64,000 bases of DNA from Eubacterium sp. (GCA_024681515.1 JAILAR010000174.1:124001-188000); one strand, 5' to 3'; shown: positions 44,811-54,234, counted from the stretch's first letter. A program made the numbers and translations. Notes: generated from the sequence alone by a model not told the origin.

Positions 44811-46394
44811 TCAGAACTGATTATAGATAAACTTACTTGCATCAAACCCAATGCCGTATACGCCGAACACCAACACGATCAGGATCAGTGCCCAGAGAAA
44901 GAATCCACGCACAAGGACCGGCTTGGCATTTATCGACTCGAACAGAGGTCTTCTACCCTTCCAGAGGCTGACGCAGAACATAAGAACTGCACCTGCCGCC
45001 ACAACGATCAGATCCGCTGCAGAAGCCCCCAGTTCCAGAAAACTCCCGTCGGTCAGGGCGCCCCAGTTGGGATCTGAAAAGACCGTACCCACCATGCGGA
45101 AAGTTCTCGGAACATCCCGGTACACATCCAGGATCCGAATGAACCCCATCAGCCAGAAGGTTCGGAAGATCTGAACACCGTCCCAGAATTTCGTATTTGA
45201 AAAGGCAAAACGGTTATGGAATCTTCGGTATAAAGGCGTAAACTCCTGAGATACCAGCAGGACCAGACAGTTCAGCATTCCCCAGACGATGAAATTCCAG
45301 GCCGCCCCATGCCAGACGCCGGTAGCAAACCATACCACGATGGTTGCAAGATACACCGGGATTCTTTTACCAAGTGCGGCACCCAGATGTGCTCTCGACC
45401 ATTTGGACAGCTTCAGCATCCAGCCACTGACAGAAAGGGGATAAAAGATATAATCTTTGAACCAGGTCCCCATGGTGATGTGCCAGCGTCTCCAATACTC
45501 CGCGATATCCTTTGAGAAATACGGACGGTCAAAGTTCTCCGTCACCTCAATGCCGAACATCTGCGCCACGCCGATGGTGATGTCGATCCCTCCGGTGAAA
45601 TCCGCATAGAGCTGAATGGCATAGAAGAAAACATTTGCAAGTACATAGACACCTGTGTATTCCTTATCGGCAGCAGAAAGTGTCACGATCACCGGAGCCA
45701 GCCGATCCGCGATCACCAGCTTCTTGAAGAACCCCCAGGCTACCCGAAGCATGCCGTAATAAAAGTTTTGCGGATCAAACCGATGCTCCGCAAACAGTGT
45801 TTTCGACAGATCATCAAACCGGCTGATTGGTCCCTGGATCACCTGCGGAAAGAAGGAAGTGAACAGCGCCGCCTTGCCGATATTTCGCTCTGCCGCATAT
45901 TTCCGGCGGTAAACATCGATCACATAGCCCAGACTCTGGAACATATAGAAAGAGATCCCGAGCGGCAGGATGAAATGATGCAATGCAAATTCCGTCCCGA
46001 AAATGCCATTCAGGTTCTCCAATACAAAATCCGTATATTTGATCACGGCCAAAATGCCGAGATTGAAAAGCAGACAGGCAATCAGGATCCATTTTGCCCG
46101 CCGGGTCACCTTCGCCTTATGCGCCTTCTTTTCCTCTCTGGGAAGCGCCTTATGCTCCTTCGCCCAGATGTCCTGCTTTACCCATACCGCATCGATTCCC
46201 CGGGCCGCACCGTACGTACTGAGAATGGTCGCCGCCATAAAGATCAGATACTTCGGGCCGGAAAAGGCATAAAAAACAAGGCTTCCGATCAACAGGAGCA
46301 CCCACTGATATTTACGAAGGCTCCTGGGAAGCAGATAATACAGCAGCAAAAGAGCTGCCAGAAAACCTAAAAAAGCAGCTGATACAAAGGACAT
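44811..46394 (-). CDS. MBOAT O-acyltransferase (DltB/AlgI-like)
   Basis: 527 residues, about 11 membrane helices. MBOAT signature DIAEYWRRWHITMGTWFKDY with the first conserved His and the catalytic His362 in FATGVWHGAAWNF. Moves an acyl group from the carrier protein across the membrane onto an extracytoplasmic acceptor. It is 100 residues longer than classical DltB, with a C-terminal extension of three helices. Starts 3 nt after the carrier-protein stop. Confidence 0.92.
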   Translation of the reverse strand: MSFVSAAFLGFLAALLLLYYLLPRSLRKYQWVLLLIGSLVFYAFSGPKYLIFMAATILSTYGAARGIDAVWVKQDIWAKEHKALPREEKKAHKAKVTRRAKWILIACLLFNLGILAVIKYTDFVLENLNGIFGTEFALHHFILPLGISFYMFQSLGYVIDVYRRKYAAERNIGKAALFTSFFPQVIQGPISRFDDLSKTLFAEHRFDPQNFYYGMLRVAWGFFKKLVIADRLAPVIVTLSAADKEYTGVYVLANVFFYAIQLYADFTGGIDITIGVAQMFGIEVTENFDRPYFSKDIAEYWRRWHITMGTWFKDYIFYPLSVSGWMLKLSKWSRAHLGAALGKRIPVYLATIVVWFATGVWHGAAWNFIVWGMLNCLVLLVSQEFTPLYRRFHNRFAFSNTKFWDGVQIFRTFWLMGFIRILDVYRDVPRTFRMVGTVFSDPNWGALTDGSFLELGASAADLIVVAAGAVLMFCVSLWKGRRPLFESINAKPVLVRGFFLWALILIVLVFGVYGIGFDASKFIYNQF

Positions 46395-46397
46395 GGC

Positions 46398-46625
46398 TTA
46401 TTCATCCATAAGGCGCTCGATCATAGCCCACAGCGCCTCTGCGGAATTGAAATTCTCCGGAATGATCTCCGAAGCCGGGATCCGCACATCGAATTCGTCA
46501 CTGACCTCGGTGATCAGTGTCACGATATCGAAGGAATCCAGAATCTTATCGTCAATGAGTGTCGTGCAGGTATCGTAATCTACCTCAGGATGCAGTTCCT
46601 GCAGGATTTCGATCAATTGCTCCAT
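46398..46625 (-). CDS. acyl/aminoacyl carrier protein (DltC-like)
   Basis: 75 residues. Four-helix carrier fold; the phosphopantetheine Ser is residue 31 in the motif ILDSFDIVTL. Accepts the residue activated by the adenylation enzyme at 46689 and hands it to the MBOAT. Ribosome site GGAGG. Family length is as expected for DltC (78-80). It could serve a fatty or hydroxy acid instead of D-Ala. Confidence 0.88.
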   Translation of the reverse strand: MEQLIEILQELHPEVDYDTCTTLIDDKILDSFDIVTLITEVSDEFDVRIPASEIIPENFNSAEALWAMIERLMDE

Positions 46626-46688
46626 AGGGCATTTCCTCCATCATACTTCCGTATCGATCCATATATCGATTCATTTTCAATTTATTCA

Positions 46689-48215
46689 TCATCGTCCACG
46701 CTTGGAAAGGATCTCATCAAATCGCTGCCGCAGAAGACTGCGGTCCACCTTTCCGTTCGGCGTATAGGGCATTGCATCCAATTGAACCACCGTATGCGGC
46801 AGCATGTAACGCGGGAGTGCTTTCTTCAGCTCCGCCTTGAGCGTTAGCTCATCCATCCCGCCCACATAGAAGATCCCGATTTTCTGCTTTTCCTTATGAA
46901 ATACGCAGCAGGCACTCCGGATACCGTCAATGAGCTGTGCAACCGCTTCGATCTCTCCGAGCTCGATCCGATGCCCCATATGTTTGATCTGGTCATCCTT
47001 TCTGGACAGGAAAATGAGTTCTCCACGTTCATTTCGTTTTCCCAGATCACCGGTCCGGTAGATCACTTCCGGATACGCCGTATTCAGCGGATTCTGAACA
47101 AAGCTTTCCGCCGTTTTCTCGGGATTGTTATAATAGCCAAGGGTAACTGAGGTACCGCGTATACAGATCTCTCCTGTTTCACCCTCTCCTGCGAGTGTAT
47201 TATCCTCTTTCAGAAGCAGGATCTCCGTGTTGCGGAAAGGTCCGCCGATGGGGATCACATCTCCGGAACCGAATTCCCGATCCAACCGGTAATAACAGCA
47301 CATGCCGGTTCCTTCGGTCGGTCCGTACAGATTCGTAAACCTGGCATCAGGAAGCGTTTCCCGCCATATGGCAAGCTGTTTGACCGGGAAGACCTCGCTT
47401 CCGAATGCAATATTGGAAAGGTACTTCGGCTTCACCGTATCAAACGTTCCAAACGAGGAAACGATCGTAAGTGCTGACACCACCCAGCAAACCGTATTGA
47501 TTTTATATTCGTTCAGATATTCAACCAGTTTTACAGGGAACATGAACAGGTTTTTCGGGATCAGATAGGTCGTTGCCCCGAATTTCAAAGTCGGATAGAT
47601 CTCCTTCAGACATGCATCAAAATACAGCGGTGTCTGGTTGCCAAACACCGTATCCTGATTGAACTCCAGCACCTCCGACAGGGTCTCGATATAATCGATC
47701 ACCGATCGATGGCAGGCTGCCACGCCCTTGGGGATTCCCGTAGATCCGGATGTAAATACGATATAGATCGGATCAATATCCAGACTGCGCCTGCGGATAT
47801 CCAGAAGCTGCATTTCCTCCACCGGCTGCTCTGCCAGATCCCGGAAGAGTCTTGCCCTGTCCGCATAACCCAGTTCCTCCGCATGCCCGATGGTATGCGG
47901 ATCACAGACCACCGCACGTGGATGTACCGTATCGAAGATCAGACGGATGCGATGCACCGGCATTTCTTCATCGATGGGTACATAAAAACAACCGCTGTAA
48001 AGTACCCCGAAAAAGGCATTGACCATATCCGGGCTTTTATGCATATATACAACTACCGGTTCACGGTAGAGGCCCATTTCTGCCAGCGCACTGCCCATGG
48101 CACGGGATCTGTTATACAGTTCCCGAAACGTCACGGATTCCTCTCCGTTCGAGAACGCCACCTTATCCGGCACCCGGTCTACGGTGCCCTCCATATATTC
48201 AAGTACATTTGTCAT
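46689..48215 (-). CDS. amino-acid adenylation enzyme (DltA-like)
   Basis: 508 residues. ANL-fold adenylase with A3 VFTSGSTGIPKG, A5 NLYGPTEGTG, A7 YRTGDLG, A8 KHMGHRIELGEIE and catalytic Lys in A10 PNGKVDRSLL. In classical D-Ala ligases the A4 segment reads FDLSVMD; here it is FDACLKEIYP, so the substrate pocket may differ. It loads the carrier protein at 46398. Ribosome site GAGG; starts 6 nt after the transglutaminase gene ends. Confidence 0.88.
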   Translation of the reverse strand: MTNVLEYMEGTVDRVPDKVAFSNGEESVTFRELYNRSRAMGSALAEMGLYREPVVVYMHKSPDMVNAFFGVLYSGCFYVPIDEEMPVHRIRLIFDTVHPRAVVCDPHTIGHAEELGYADRARLFRDLAEQPVEEMQLLDIRRRSLDIDPIYIVFTSGSTGIPKGVAACHRSVIDYIETLSEVLEFNQDTVFGNQTPLYFDACLKEIYPTLKFGATTYLIPKNLFMFPVKLVEYLNEYKINTVCWVVSALTIVSSFGTFDTVKPKYLSNIAFGSEVFPVKQLAIWRETLPDARFTNLYGPTEGTGMCCYYRLDREFGSGDVIPIGGPFRNTEILLLKEDNTLAGEGETGEICIRGTSVTLGYYNNPEKTAESFVQNPLNTAYPEVIYRTGDLGKRNERGELIFLSRKDDQIKHMGHRIELGEIEAVAQLIDGIRSACCVFHKEKQKIGIFYVGGMDELTLKAELKKALPRYMLPHTVVQLDAMPYTPNGKVDRSLLRQRFDEILSKRGR

Positions 48216-48221
48216 GGTAAA

Positions 48222-49652
48222 TCACCTCGGAAGCCCGTCGGAATCCGCACCGGGCAGCCAGTCGCCAACCTCAAGGAAATAATCCTTCACCTCAGGGTTA
48301 TAGGTAACCTTACAGGGACTGAGCACCGGCGTTGCCGGATAAAACCGCGTGTCCCGATCATAGAAATGCGGCCGGTATTTGTCTGAATCGATCTGGATCT
48401 GTGCATCCGTGCTGAGGAACGTAACAAACTGCGTGATATAGACCGGCGTGGGATCCACATGGTACCAGTTGCCTTCATACTGAACCATCAGCCAGTAATG
48501 CATACCTGTTTCATCATTTTTTTCAATCACAAAATGGTTGATCCCGGCACGCTCCAAAAGCACCTTCATAGTCATCGCGTCCGTATAACAATCTCCCGGC
48601 TTTCCGTCGAGCCCGTTTATTACCTGCTGGATCTCGTTGTGCTCGGATCTGCCTCCGGACCATGGGATATTCAGGCGGATCCAGCGGAAGATCGCAAACA
48701 ACTTTTCCATTTCATTCATATCCGGAGTGATCAGAGATGCAAGAAGCTGATCCGCCTTCTCGTACATCAGCATCATATCATCATAATCTTCCGGTTTATC
48801 TTCGATCTGAATACGGATCGTCGCCGTGCCTGTTCTTCCGTAAATGTCCGTTGCGGTATAGGTCACCGGATAAATACCGGGTTTATCCAGATTTACCTGA
48901 GAATTATCGATCACCAGCTCCGGAGCCGGATCCACATTGGAGATCACGGTCACACCCTCTCGATAGGACACCGAATCCCCGGTGAAAATATGCTTATCCT
49001 CAGCCCCCTTGATCACGGGAACATTTTTCTCATCATACAGGGTCAGATTTGCTTTCAGGATCGTCTGGTTTCCACCCTTGTCCTCCAGAACGATATTCAC
49101 ATTTCTGGTACCCTCTTTGTTCAGTGTCGGTTCCAGTACGTATCGAACTGAAATGTCCGTTTCATCGCTCATGGACACAACAAAATCTTCCGCTTTAGGT
49201 TTATCTCCGATCTTGCATAAAAGATCCCGGGTCTCTCCAACCGGAGCTACTGTATCCTGTATGACAAGTTCGGAAGAAGCCTTAAAAAAGAGCCAGGTAA
49301 AGTCGACCGGATAGGTACCGGGCTCCCGGCTGTCGATATTCGTCAGATCTGTCTCAGCGTGCGTGCCCTGTCCCGGGTTATACAGGAAATCTTCCACTCC
49401 CGGGATTGCTTCTCCCGCTTCTATTGTGATACCCGGACGTACATTAGCAAAAAATCGATAGGTCAGAAAGCCAAAAACGCCTCCGGCGATCAGAAAAACC
49501 CCCAAAGAAATCAGAAGGATCAGCTTCCTTCTTTTTTTCTTTCGGGCAAGATTTCGAAAATAAACATCTCTGCTGGATTCGCCGGGTTCGCCGGATTCGA
49601 CATTCTCTGTATTGTCGACGGGAATGACTTCCGCTGCATCTACTGTGCTCAT
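48222..49652 (-). CDS. membrane-anchored transglutaminase-like protein of the Dlt-like operon
   Basis: 476 residues. N-terminal cytosolic tail, membrane helix (about 43-65), two or three Ig-like/DUF5011-type beta domains (about 150-275, repeated YPVTYTATDIYGR-type edges), and a C-terminal transglutaminase-like domain with candidate triad Cys355 (PGDCYTDAM), His385 (MHYWLMV) and Asp400 (HVDPTP). First gene of the operon, read from the promoter at 49701. Outside the membrane; role in the pathway unknown. Confidence 0.85.
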   Translation of the reverse strand: MSTVDAAEVIPVDNTENVESGEPGESSRDVYFRNLARKKKRRKLILLISLGVFLIAGGVFGFLTYRFFANVRPGITIEAGEAIPGVEDFLYNPGQGTHAETDLTNIDSREPGTYPVDFTWLFFKASSELVIQDTVAPVGETRDLLCKIGDKPKAEDFVVSMSDETDISVRYVLEPTLNKEGTRNVNIVLEDKGGNQTILKANLTLYDEKNVPVIKGAEDKHIFTGDSVSYREGVTVISNVDPAPELVIDNSQVNLDKPGIYPVTYTATDIYGRTGTATIRIQIEDKPEDYDDMMLMYEKADQLLASLITPDMNEMEKLFAIFRWIRLNIPWSGGRSEHNEIQQVINGLDGKPGDCYTDAMTMKVLLERAGINHFVIEKNDETGMHYWLMVQYEGNWYHVDPTPVYITQFVTFLSTDAQIQIDSDKYRPHFYDRDTRFYPATPVLSPCKVTYNPEVKDYFLEVGDWLPGADSDGLPR

Positions 49653-49700
49653 TAATAAATCTCTTTCTGTTAAGGAATAAACAACACATTAAACTAGTGG

Positions 49701-49729
49701 ATTATAGCATACTTTCTATTTTCGCGCAA
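49701..49729 (-). promoter_or_regulatory. promoter of Dlt-like operon
   Basis: Minus strand TTGCGC (49724-49729), 17 nt, TATAAT (49701-49706) with TGC before it (extended -10, TATGCTATAAT). It serves the whole six-gene operon ending at 43102. Confidence 0.78.
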
Positions 49730-49802
49730 TAATTGAAAACATCCCCTGTGCGTTCTCAGCCCGTTCGCCGATCAGAGGCATTCCTGTGCCATCTTCCGGC
49801 AT

Positions 49803-49832
49803 AAGAAAAGGACCGGCAGATATGTGCCGGTC
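49803..49832 (-). terminator. terminator of cold shock gene
   Basis: Perfect 9-bp stem GGACCGGCA / TGCCGGTCC, 5-nt loop, minus-strand tail TTTTCTTA. Confidence 0.88.
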
Positions 49833-49889
49833 CTGAATCCCGTGGTTTTATAAACGAAAAACTACTGGACGAATACTTCTGAATTGCAA

Positions 49890-49931
49890 TTACTGAATCA
49901 CAGTTATTGAATCACAGTTATTGAATCACAG
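49890..49931 (-). repeat. 14-nt tandem repeat x3 over the csp stop codon
   Basis: Units 49890-49903, 49904-49917 and 49918-49931; the last contains the stop of the cold shock gene and its last codons (VIQ plus stop on the minus strand: GTGATTCAATAA). Two further copies follow in the 3' UTR. Confidence 0.92.
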
Positions 49932-50121
49932 TTACGTTGACCGCCTGCGGTCCCTTCTCGCCTTCTGTCACTTCGTACTCTACCGTCTGACCTTCGTTAA
50001 GGGTCTTAAAACCTTCCATATTGAGACCTGAGAAGTGAACAAAAACGTCCTTCCCGTCCTCACCTGTGATAAAGCCAAATCCCTTCTGATTATTAAACCA
50101 CTTCACTGTACCCTTTGCCAT
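49918..50121 (-). CDS. cold shock protein (CspA family)
   Basis: 67 residues, a single OB-fold RNA chaperone with RNP1 KGFGFI and RNP2 [23 protein letters not shown] is the standard start. Ribosome site GGAGGATGATTTAAG. Its 5' leader is about 64 nt from the promoter at 50191-50219. C-terminal codons are duplicated in the 3' UTR. Confidence 0.97.
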   Translation of the reverse strand: MAKGTVKWFNNQKGFGFITGEDGKDVFVHFSGLNMEGFKTLNEGQTVEYEVTEGEKGPQAVNVTVIQ

Positions 50122-50190
50122 CTTAAATCATCCTCCAAACAAATCTGACATAATTATTGAATCGTGCAAAAATTACACCAATCAGTTTGT

Positions 50191-50219
50191 ACTCTATCAC
50201 ATCGGCATGGTTACGTCAA
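50191..50219 (-). promoter_or_regulatory. csp promoter
   Basis: Minus strand TTGACG (50214-50219), 17 nt, TAGAGT (50191-50196). The leader is long enough to hold cold-responsive structure. Confidence 0.65.
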
Positions 50220-50301
50220 GTATAATTGTGTAAAAAAATATATAAAAATCCGGTATCAGTAACTATTCACGGCACTGGACAGACTTGATCAGAATTGATT
50301 A

Positions 50302-51270
50302 TCATATCACTTTCAGAGTGTCTTCCTCCGGATCATATACATACAATTCATCCGAGAGCACTTCTTCCCGATCCAATACATACGTATTTACTTCCCAGAC
50401 CAGATTATCCAGATGTTTATGATTCGGTTCATAACTGCACGGAAGGATCAGCAGTTCATTTATACTGGATGGGATAACAAAGAAAGGTTCCCCTACTATT
50501 TCGTATGCTTTCTTTAAAATACCCGGATAAAGCAACACCACTACACCCTGCAGGGCTCTGGTGGTTCCCAGATAGTAAAACGGACTTTTAAAGCAAGGAC
50601 TCTTTCCCCTCGGAACAGACCCTGCGGATCCGGCAAGTCCAAACGCGCATTCCCCCAAAAAATCCTTAAGGACATCTTCCAGCGGTTCTATGCGTTCGGG
50701 ATACTTGCGCATAGTATTCTCCAGTGCTATATCATACATTTCGTCAAAGGTCTTGCCCCAAAGGGTTAAGATCTCTTCCGACACATGGATATATCCAACC
50801 CTTCCTCCACAGGTAACCTCCCATTCCAGCAAAACAGAAAGATTCAAAACATCCCGATGAGGATACATGGACAGGATCTTCTCATTCCGGTCATGGTTCA
50901 CCGCTTTAAGCACCAGTCGCTCCGGAATGTCCTTCAGCAGATACAGTTCCTCAGGATTCGGCTCGATTGCATCCAGTGCATACCGAAAATCAGCGGACAA
51001 TCGGTCTGCGATCTTTTCCCATACACCTTCCTGCTCGAATGCAGCCGGATCCGGCGGAATATACGGTTCAACATAGATACAGGGAGCCAGATTCTGTCCG
51101 TCAGGAACCACGGTTATTCCAAGCATAACAGAGCCATTATTCTTATCAGACTCTTTGGCATAAACCTCACTGATATTCAGGTCGGATAACCTCTCCCTGA
51201 TCATATCAGGAAGGTTGGTCTTCACATAATCCCTGATCCTTGTCTGCTTCCGAAATTCACTTATATTCAT
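50302..51270 (-). CDS. DUF5688 family protein
   Basis: 322 residues, cytosolic. Matches the Lachnospiraceae-enriched DUF5688 pattern: an N-terminal LGITVVPDGQNLAPCIYVEPY, a middle VVLLYPGILKKAYEIVGEPFFVIPSSINELLILP and the C-terminal YVLDREEVLSDELYVYD. Function unknown; DUF5688 genes are often present in many copies per genome. Start at ATG 51270 (GGAG 9 nt upstream) rather than the in-frame frame to 51363. Its leader holds a 15-nt duplication. Confidence 0.8.
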   Translation of the reverse strand: MNISEFRKQTRIRDYVKTNLPDMIRERLSDLNISEVYAKESDKNNGSVMLGITVVPDGQNLAPCIYVEPYIPPDPAAFEQEGVWEKIADRLSADFRYALDAIEPNPEELYLLKDIPERLVLKAVNHDRNEKILSMYPHRDVLNLSVLLEWEVTCGGRVGYIHVSEEILTLWGKTFDEMYDIALENTMRKYPERIEPLEDVLKDFLGECAFGLAGSAGSVPRGKSPCFKSPFYYLGTTRALQGVVVLLYPGILKKAYEIVGEPFFVIPSSINELLILPCSYEPNHKHLDNLVWEVNTYVLDREEVLSDELYVYDPEEDTLKVI

Positions 51271-51291
51271 CTTGCATATCTCCTTTTTAAA

Positions 51292-51321
51292 GTTCTTGAT
51301 TTTATAGTTCTTGATCTTATA
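51292..51321 (-). repeat. 15-nt tandem duplication in the leader of the DUF5688 gene
   Basis: Units 51292-51306 and 51307-51321, one mismatch. It lies 12-20 nt upstream of the ribosome site. Confidence 0.8.
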
Positions 51322-51434
51322 GATCCCGAAATAAACCCATGATAATGAGTCAAAGAACCTCAAAAAGGAGAAAACGGTATTCGAATGATTTGAAAAAAAA
51401 ATGAACGAACTTATATAACGAATGGTTTATACAA

Positions 51435-51476
51435 CTATTATTATTGTTATTATTATTGTTATTATTATTGTTATTG
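51435..51476. repeat. 12-nt microsatellite (ATT/GTT) downstream of recA
   Basis: Three units of TTATTATTATTG (the first starts with C) plus a half unit, i.e. a trinucleotide-like tract, 57 nt after the recA stop. Together with the imperfect hairpin 51481-51521 this forms the recA 3' region. No T-tract terminator is present. Confidence 0.85.
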
Positions 51477-51532
51477 TTCCCAATATTACAATATGTTGTT
51501 GTGGCAACACATTAAATATTGAGCAACGAGGT

Positions 51533-52579
51533 TTATTCCTCATCCTCCGGATCGGCAGAACCTGCTCCCGCTTCATCAGAAATCTCTGATATGCCCACGA
51601 TCTCACGCACTTTCTCTTCGATCTCCTGCATAACGTCGGGATTCTCCTGTAAATAGGTTTTTGCGTTCTCGCGGCCCTGTCCGATCTTCTCACCCAGATA
51701 GGAATACCACGCGCCGGACTTCACAACAACATCATACTTTGCCGCAAGATCCAGAATATCTCCGGATCTGGAGATTCCCTGTCCGAACATGATATCAAAT
51801 TCCGCTTCCCGGAACGGAGGAGCCACCTTATTCTTTACGACCTTCACACGTACATGATTTCCGATCACTTCTCCATTCTGTTTCAGTGTCTCGGTTCTCC
51901 GCACATCCAAACGGATCGAAGAATAGAACTTTAATGCACGACCTCCGGTGGTAGTCTCCGGATTACCGAACATGACACCGATTTTCTCACGAAGCTGGTT
52001 GATAAAGATCACCACACAGCCTGTTTTATTGATCACTGCGGTCAGTTTCCGAAGCGCCTGCGACATCAGTCTTGCCTGCTGGCCCACGTGTGAGTCACCC
52101 ATATCTCCGTCGATCTCTGCCTTCGGTACAAGCGCCGCAACCGAGTCGATAACAACCACGTCCATCGCTCCGGAGCGAACCATGGTCTCCGTGATCTCCA
52201 AAGCCTGTTCCCCGTTATCCGGCTGGGAAATGTACAGATTATCGATGTCAACACCGATCTTTTTCGCATAAGACGGATCCAGCGCATGCTCCGCATCGAT
52301 AAATCCCGCAATACCGCCCTGCTTTTGGACCTCTGCTACCACGTGCAATGCTACCGTTGTCTTACCACTGGATTCCGGTCCGTAGATCTCGATCACACGT
52401 CCCCTGGGCATACCGCCGATTCCAAGCGCAATATCCAGGCTGAGAGATCCTGTCGGAACAACCTCAATATTCAAATGGGCATTTTTATCGCCCAGCTTCA
52501 TCACAGAGCCTTTACCGAACTGTTTTTCGATTTGTAAAAGAGCCGCATCCAACGCCTTGATCTTATTCTCGTCTGCCAT
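51533..52579 (-). CDS. recA: recombinase A
   Basis: Strand exchange and SOS co-protease. 348 residues. Walker [40 protein letters not shown]2 region [28 protein letters not shown] and the acidic C-terminus [17 protein letters not shown]. Start at 52579 with AGGAGG 6 nt upstream; the frame to 52627 is rejected. SOS-controlled (see 52707). Confidence 0.98.
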   Translation of the reverse strand: MADENKIKALDAALLQIEKQFGKGSVMKLGDKNAHLNIEVVPTGSLSLDIALGIGGMPRGRVIEIYGPESSGKTTVALHVVAEVQKQGGIAGFIDAEHALDPSYAKKIGVDIDNLYISQPDNGEQALEITETMVRSGAMDVVVIDSVAALVPKAEIDGDMGDSHVGQQARLMSQALRKLTAVINKTGCVVIFINQLREKIGVMFGNPETTTGGRALKFYSSIRLDVRRTETLKQNGEVIGNHVRVKVVKNKVAPPFREAEFDIMFGQGISRSGDILDLAAKYDVVVKSGAWYSYLGEKIGQGRENAKTYLQENPDVMQEIEEKVREIVGISEISDEAGAGSADPEDEE

Positions 52580-52615
52580 AACAACCTCCTGGTCTTTTAT
52601 AATTATAATACTTAT

Positions 52616-52643
52616 CAAAATTATCATAACAAAATTATCATAA
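52616..52643 (-). repeat. 14-nt perfect tandem duplication in the recA leader
   Basis: Units 52616-52629 and 52630-52643 are identical (CAAAATTATCATAA on plus). They sit in the 5' UTR about 36-64 nt upstream of the recA start. Confidence 0.88.
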
Positions 52644-52680
52644 GACGCACATTAAATTATGCTTTCAGTATATTACATAA

Positions 52681-52709
52681 GATAAACATACCGACCGCAC
52701 GAAATTCAA
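52681..52709 (-). promoter_or_regulatory. recA promoter
   Basis: Minus strand TTGAAT (52704-52709), 17 nt, TTTATC (52681-52686). Its -35 is inside the SOS box. Confidence 0.6.
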
Positions 52710-52720
52710 ACACACGTTCG
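52707..52720 (-). promoter_or_regulatory. LexA (SOS) operator of recA
   Basis: CGAACGTGTGTTTG on the minus strand fits the Gram-positive LexA/DinR consensus CGAACRNRYGTTYG at every position and overlaps the -35 box of the proposed recA promoter. Confidence 0.88.
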
Positions 52721-52820
52721 CTTCATTCATACTATCCTATTTAACGGGAAAAGTCAACCGAAAAAACAGAAAACAGAAAAAAATATAGAAATATGATTTG
52801 CAAGTGTGATTATAACACAT

Positions 52821-52849
52821 TTGCATTTCAAAATCTATTCTTTTATAAT
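52821..52849 (+). promoter_or_regulatory. tmcAL promoter
   Basis: TTGCAT (52821-52826), 17 nt, TATAAT (52844-52849). Divergent from recA, 112 nt between the two -35 boxes. The rest of 52580-52919 holds the recA promoter and leader; nothing else is seen. Confidence 0.82.
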
Positions 52850-52919
52850 TGATACACAGAATTATTTGTTCAGAAATCTTTTTTCAGAATCAATTAAGCA
52901 GGCGGTCGGAGGCATTGAA

Positions 52920-54191
52920 ATGTCCACTCTCGGAATCATAAGTGAATATAATCCCTATCATAACGGACATGCTTACCTGCTGGAATCCGCAAAAGAAATG
53001 ACCGGTTCGGCGCATGCCGTATCGATCATGAGCGGTCCGTTCTCTCAGCAGGGACTCCCAATGGTTCAGGACAAATATGTCCGTGCCGCCGCAGCTGCCG
53101 CATCGGGGATCGACCTGGTATTTGAACTTCCTGTGCTTTTTGCCACCGGAAGTGCCGGTGATTTTGCAGAAGGTGCCGTGGCACTCCTGACCCGAAGCCA
53201 TCTTGTGGATACTCTCTGTTTCGGCGTTGAGACCCCGGATGAATCGATATTCTCGGAAGCCGCAGACTGTATTCTGGAAGAACCTGATCCATACAAGGAC
53301 GCCCTGAGACAGCTGCAAAAGGAAGGACTGAGCTACCCTTCGGCACGTGAAAAAGCTTTGACTCTGGTTCTCGGGCAAAAGATCCACGATCTTGTCGGAA
53401 AGCCGAACAACATCCTGGCCCTGGAATACATCCTGGCGATCCGCCGTTTGCGAAGCCCACTGAAGATCTGCATGATCCGGAGAACTACCGATTATCACGG
53501 AGCCGTTTCCGATCTTTCTTCCCCTTTCATCCATCTTTCTGCAACGGAGATTCGAAAAAAACTGCTTGATCAAACCCCGGCTGATGTGACAAAGAGCAAT
53601 ATTCCCTCCTGCCTTAGGGACGGACTTCCTGAGGAAGCCCTAAACGCCTTTCAGAAAGCAGGCTTTCATTTTCTGCTCTCTCCCGCCGGACTCATGCCCT
53701 ACCTGGCCATGCGGATGCTGGAGCTTCCCGACGAGCTCCCACCGGATTCCCTGCCGATGGGAATGACACAGGAAATGTACCATCGCCTGAAAAAGCTCTC
53801 GCCGCCGATGGAATACGAAGAAGCGATCGAAGCACTGAAACGTAAAAATGTAACCCGCAGCCGGATCACACGCAGCCTTCTGCATCTGATCCTGGATATC
53901 CGGGAATCCGACCGGATCCGGGATCTCATGCATGCACCGCTTTATCTGAATCTGCTCAGTGCACGCGAGGAAAGCACCGGATTACTGAGGACTCCCGCAG
54001 ATACGGAGGATACCCTTCCCGTGATAACAAAGAAGGCCTCCTGGCATCCGACAGATCACCGGACAATCCGTCTTTGGTCTCTGGATCTGAAAGCGGAGCT
54101 GCTGTATAATCAGATCTTCTATGACACCTGCCGCGTCCGTAACAAACCGGCGTACTGCAGATCCCCCGTGATCGTACCCACGAAAAACTGA
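52920..54191 (+). CDS. tmcAL: tRNA(Met) cytidine acetate ligase
   Basis: Makes N4-acetylcytidine at the wobble position of elongator tRNA-Met via acetyl-AMP. 423 residues. Nucleotidyltransferase-like N-terminus GIISEYNPYHNGHAYLLE (HNGH) and FELP, CFGVE, and LSATEIRKKL further on. Start 52920 with GGAGG 7 nt upstream; the GTG frame from 52806 spans the promoter and is rejected. Convergent with the next gene, sharing a bidirectional terminator. Confidence 0.92.
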   Translation: MSTLGIISEYNPYHNGHAYLLESAKEMTGSAHAVSIMSGPFSQQGLPMVQDKYVRAAAAAASGIDLVFELPVLFATGSAGDFAEGAVALLTRSHLVDTLCFGVETPDESIFSEAADCILEEPDPYKDALRQLQKEGLSYPSAREKALTLVLGQKIHDLVGKPNNILALEYILAIRRLRSPLKICMIRRTTDYHGAVSDLSSPFIHLSATEIRKKLLDQTPADVTKSNIPSCLRDGLPEEALNAFQKAGFHFLLSPAGLMPYLAMRMLELPDELPPDSLPMGMTQEMYHRLKKLSPPMEYEEAIEALKRKNVTRSRITRSLLHLILDIRESDRIRDLMHAPLYLNLLSAREESTGLLRTPADTEDTLPVITKKASWHPTDHRTIRLWSLDLKAELLYNQIFYDTCRVRNKPAYCRSPVIVPTKN

Positions 54192-54234
54192 TCTGCCTTT
54201 TGCAGCTCTCTGCATACAAGGAAACCAAACAGAA

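Noticed and set aside
53026..53460. Minus-strand frame inside tmcAL
   Set aside because: Antisense to a well-supported gene with no expression signals.
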